From Lachnospira rogosae (lineage in GTDB: Bacteria; Bacillota; Clostridia; Lachnospirales; Lachnospiraceae), in the NCBI RefSeq assembly GCF_040096455.1, contig NZ_JBBMER010000002.1, forward strand, positions 360,024-424,023: a DNA stretch of 64,000 nt, in the 5' to 3' direction. Positions 61,288-64,000 of this stretch are shown here, in pieces (the stretch's first letter is position 1; the number at the start of each line of letters is the position of its first letter). The notes below the pieces were generated by a model. The model had not been told where the DNA came from. It searched no databases and worked only from the letters and a program-made list of their open reading frames with translations. The position numbers and the translations under genes are program-made.

Positions 61288-62604
61288 CTATATATTATTA
61301 TGATTTCGCATTCTGTTATTCTTTAGTATAAGAAATACTACGCATACAACTGCCGTTATTAATTCTGTTGCTGGAAAACTGCTCCATACTCCTGTCATTC
61401 CAAACAGCTTTGAAAGGCTGATTGACATAATAAGCATAAGCACAATTCCTCTTAATAATGATACCACAAATGATTCTTTAGCACACTCCACTGCACTAAA
61501 ATATCCGGCAGATACTATATTAAATCCTGCAAATAAAAATCCTGCAAAATATATTATCATTCCGCTATGTGCATATACAGCAAGTGTCTCAACACCCTCA
61601 CTGTTAAACAGTGCAACAAGCTGGTCTGTAAATCTAAATACAATTATATATATTACTGCAAAAAGTGCAACCGCTGTAGCAGCACTCATTCTGTACAGCC
61701 TTTCAGCATCTTTTCTGTCACCCCTGCCGTAACATTCACTAATAAGCGGCTGTGTTCCCTGGGCAATACCATTAAATATAGCTGTTCCAATATAAGCATA
61801 ATTAGCAACAACTCCATATGCTGCAATACCGATATTTCCTGTGATTGACAGTAACAGCATATTAAATACAGTTGTAGTAACCGCCGATGCTATCTCACCA
61901 ATAAATGCGGCTGTTCCAAGCATACACGACTCCCAGAGCATTTTTAAAGACGGAAAGTGCCATTTAAACACAACCGTATTATTCTTACCAAAAAAATGTG
62001 TCAGGCACACCAATATACTGCATACAGGTGAAGCTGCAGTAGCCATCGCAGCACCTAACAGCCCAAGCTTCATTGGAAACATAAATATATAATCAAACAC
62101 TATATTAAAAAGACTTCCACAAAGTGTCGCAATCATCGCCCTTGAGGGATCATTATCATTTCTTACATATGCACTTACAATGTAATTACACATAAAAAAT
62201 GGAGTAAACATAAGAAATGTCCTTGTATAGCAGGTTCCAAGTGCCGTAATTGTATCATCTGCACCCATAAGCCTTAAAAGCCTATCTGGTGCAAACAGTC
62301 CCACAAGTATAAATACTATGCTTAACAGGCACGCACACATTATTGCATTTGAAAAATAATCATCTGCCCTCTCATTATTCTTGGCTCTTAATATCTTAAA
62401 TCTTATCGCCGAACCAACACCTATCATTGAGCCAACAGCAAATATAACATTAAATACAGGAAGTACAAGATTAAGAACTGTAATTCCGTCTGCCCCTGCG
62501 AATTTAGATATAAAAAATGTGTCTGCAACAACATAACACGATATTCCAAGCATACCGAATATGTTCTGTGACACATATTTAGCAAATTTCTTCCTTATGT
62601 CCAT
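61288..62604 (-). CDS. MATE-family multidrug/cation antiporter
   Basis: 438 residues with 12 membrane helices in two six-helix halves. The family signatures are seen (FISKFAGADGITVLNLVLPV near residue 33; later GIAQGTQPLISECYGRG). Exports cationic drugs or metabolites against Na+ or H+. GAGG precedes the ATG. First gene of a seven-gene co-directional run that ends with corA. Confidence 0.9.
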   Translation of the reverse strand: MDIRKKFAKYVSQNIFGMLGISCYVVADTFFISKFAGADGITVLNLVLPVFNVIFAVGSMIGVGSAIRFKILRAKNNERADDYFSNAIMCACLLSIVFILVGLFAPDRLLRLMGADDTITALGTCYTRTFLMFTPFFMCNYIVSAYVRNDNDPSRAMIATLCGSLFNIVFDYIFMFPMKLGLLGAAMATAASPVCSILVCLTHFFGKNNTVVFKWHFPSLKMLWESCMLGTAAFIGEIASAVTTTVFNMLLLSITGNIGIAAYGVVANYAYIGTAIFNGIAQGTQPLISECYGRGDRKDAERLYRMSAATAVALFAVIYIIVFRFTDQLVALFNSEGVETLAVYAHSGMIIYFAGFLFAGFNIVSAGYFSAVECAKESFVVSLLRGIVLMLIMSISLSKLFGMTGVWSSFPATELITAVVCVVFLILKNNRMRNHNNI

Positions 62605-62735
62605 TAATATTCCTCATCTTTCCGTAAGCATATACCATATCTTAACCAGAATATTCCAGTTATTTCAATACACTTATATGCTGCATAAACAACAATATTA
62701 ATATACAGTAATTCAACCAGAAAATCAATTATAGT

Positions 62736-62764
62736 TTGACATACAAAGTAATATGTTATATAAT
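62736..62764 (+). promoter_or_regulatory. Consensus promoter for degV
   Basis: TTGACA (62736-62741), 17-base spacer, TATAAT (62759-62764), a perfect sigma-A match. It leaves a 5' leader of about 170 bases. Confidence 0.8.
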
Positions 62765-62885
62765 CCCGTTTGTTATATTTTGATTATAAAAATATTTGAT
62801 AATATTATTATGATTTAATTGGAAAATGTATCTTAGCTGTATATTTACAGACCATATTGCAATACTATTTTCAGGCTTGTAGCTT

Positions 62886-62921
62886 TGCGTACCAGCACCT
62901 GCCTGTCAGCAATGGTACGCA
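62886..62921 (+). promoter_or_regulatory. Stem-loop just ahead of the degV ribosome site
   Basis: TGCGTACCA (62886-62894) pairs perfectly with TGGTACGCA (62913-62921); the GAGG ribosome site starts five bases later. It may control translation or mRNA life, or act as an operator at DNA level. Confidence 0.5.
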
Positions 62922-62937
62922 GAAATGAGGATTATTT

Positions 62938-63816
62938 ATGAATTCAGCTTCTAAGATAACAATTATAACAGATTCAGCATCGGATATGCCAGGAAATTTA
63001 CACAATCAGGTCACAGTTCTTCCTATGACTATATCATTTGGAGATGAACAATTCGAAGATGGTGTCACACTCTCAGCAGATGAGTTCTATATGAAACTCA
63101 TCGAAAGCGACACTCTCCCTAAGACAAGCCAGGTAAGTCCTTTCGCATTTACCTCTGCCTATGAAACTGCACTCACCCATTCTGATGCCGTTATAGTGAT
63201 AACTCTTTCTTCTAAATTATCGGGAACTTACCAGAGTGCCTGCATAGCCGCCGGGGATTATGAAAGCGAACACGCCGGCAGCCAGGGGAAAATATATATT
63301 ATAGACAGCGAAAATGTAACTGTAGGCGAACAGATTCTAATTGAATATGCTTTAAAACTTATTAATGATGGATTGTCAGCCACAGCAATCGCTGATGAGT
63401 TAAACTCCGCCAAAAAACGCATACGTCTTGTAGCACTTCTTGATACTCTGGAATATCTTAAAAAAGGTGGCAGAATATCAAGCAGTGCCGCTTTCTTAGG
63501 AAATGTATTAAAAATAAAACCTGTAATCGCAATTGATAATGGTGAAGTTGCCATATTAGGTAAAGCCCGCGGCTCAAAGCAGGGCAACAACTTCTTAATT
63601 GAACAGGTCAACACCTACGGTGGAATTGATTATTCTATGCCTGTCCTTCTTGGCTACACCGGCTGTTCAACAGAACTTATCGACAAATACATTAAGGACA
63701 GCAGCTCTTTATGGGAAAATAAGATTCCTGTTCCGGCCAGAATAAAAGTAGGAGCTACAATCGGAACACATATTGGACCTGGTGGAATTACTGTCGCTTT
63801 CTTCTCAACAAAGTAA
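62938..63816 (+). CDS. DegV-family fatty-acid-binding protein
   Basis: 292 residues. DegV hallmarks: ITDSASDMPGN at residue 10, SQVSP near 62, VITLSSKLSGTYQSA near 88 and LDTLEYLKKGGRIS near 174, and the C-terminal GPGGITVAFF. DegV proteins bind a fatty acid and, as FakB, present it to the kinase FakA; no fakA is in view. The length is normal. Strong own promoter with a structured leader. Confidence 0.92.
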   Translation: MNSASKITIITDSASDMPGNLHNQVTVLPMTISFGDEQFEDGVTLSADEFYMKLIESDTLPKTSQVSPFAFTSAYETALTHSDAVIVITLSSKLSGTYQSACIAAGDYESEHAGSQGKIYIIDSENVTVGEQILIEYALKLINDGLSATAIADELNSAKKRIRLVALLDTLEYLKKGGRISSSAAFLGNVLKIKPVIAIDNGEVAILGKARGSKQGNNFLIEQVNTYGGIDYSMPVLLGYTGCSTELIDKYIKDSSSLWENKIPVPARIKVGATIGTHIGPGGITVAFFSTK

Positions 63817-63853
63817 TTATTTTAATTTTTTTGAAATTTTTTCAAAAAAGTGC

Positions 63854-63882
63854 TTGACACTTTTAACTTTTGCGTGTATTAT
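63854..63882 (+). promoter_or_regulatory. Strong promoter for the tRNA gene
   Basis: TTGACA (63854-63859), 17-base spacer, TATTAT (63877-63882), about 45 bases ahead of tRNA-Gly. Confidence 0.75.
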
Positions 63883-63928
63883 ATCACTTGTGTTCGCGAG
63901 AAACCAAACGAACAACACAATATAATAT

Positions 63929-64000
<72 letters not shown>

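Noticed and set aside
63827..63849. Terminator after degV
   Set aside because: TTTTTTG/CAAAAAA can pair, but it is pure A/T with no T-tract after it and lies next to the tRNA promoter; too weak to call.

Overview
The window is an AT-rich bacterial chromosome segment. The gene families point to a strictly anaerobic Firmicute, most likely a Lachnospiraceae (Clostridium cluster XIVa) gut bacterium of the Lachnospira/Eubacterium type. This is inferred from family content: oxygen-sensitive NrdD ribonucleotide reductase, a ferredoxin-fused [FeFe] hydrogenase, a 4Fe-4S aldo-keto reductase, GH43 plant-polysaccharide hydrolase, BspA-type leucine-rich-repeat lipoprotein, PspA/SPFH pair and strong AGGAGG ribosome sites. 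Most genes lie on the minus strand. There is no phage, insertion sequence or CRISPR array. One tRNA-Gly closes the right edge.

Layout. 1-6.2 kb: unknown membrane protein, patatin lipase, YdcF-type protein, cupin, LRR lipoprotein, Nudix hydrolase. 6.2-11.8 kb: [FeFe] hydrogenase and a CsoR - HMA protein - CopA copper operon with a readable operator. 12-16.8 kb: acyltransferase / GT8 / GT8 / acyltransferase cluster and an alpha/beta hydrolase. 16.9-18.8 kb: MarR plus citrate synthase. 19-23.5 kb: small protein with no normal start codon, Fe-S aldo-keto reductase, GntR regulator with two tandem esterases. 23.7-30 kb: chemoreceptor, sialidase-like protein, remnant of an alanine symporter, SPFH/zinc-ribbon and PspA proteins, DUF1836, YerC. 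30-35 kb: PHP phosphatase, MacB-like ABC transporter, SleB-type wall hydrolase. 35-40 kb: KtrA and KtrB potassium uptake genes separated by repeats, and a GH43 enzyme. 40-50 kb: SseB-like protein, asparaginase-like lipoprotein, carAB, BNR-repeat protein, an ABC pair with a defective-looking ATPase. 50-55 kb: PAP2, TPP riboswitch plus thiC, nrdD. 55-64 kb: GGDEF protein, a 53-residue small gene, a seven-gene run (MATE, small protein, Mbeg1-like hydrolase, Cys-rich membrane protein, ferredoxin protein, CorA), DegV, tRNA-Gly.

The most interesting signal is a dispersed family of structured elements at about 3.9, 8.2, 36.0, 36.4 and 38.0 kb, with a core-less relative at 35.1 kb. Copies share a core (AGCCGYCGG, a CTTA...TTAG hairpin, CCGCT, and a GNRA-type tetraloop). 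The outer stem differs completely from copy to copy but stays self-complementary. Inner stems and the tetraloop stem also change in a compensatory way. This is what selection on a folded RNA or DNA structure looks like, and I cannot match it to a family I know. Other points of interest: a possible internally started CopZ inside copA, an ABC ATPase with Walker A Lys replaced by Arg, an asparaginase-like lipoprotein lacking catalytic motifs, and a small ORF that would need an ATT start.
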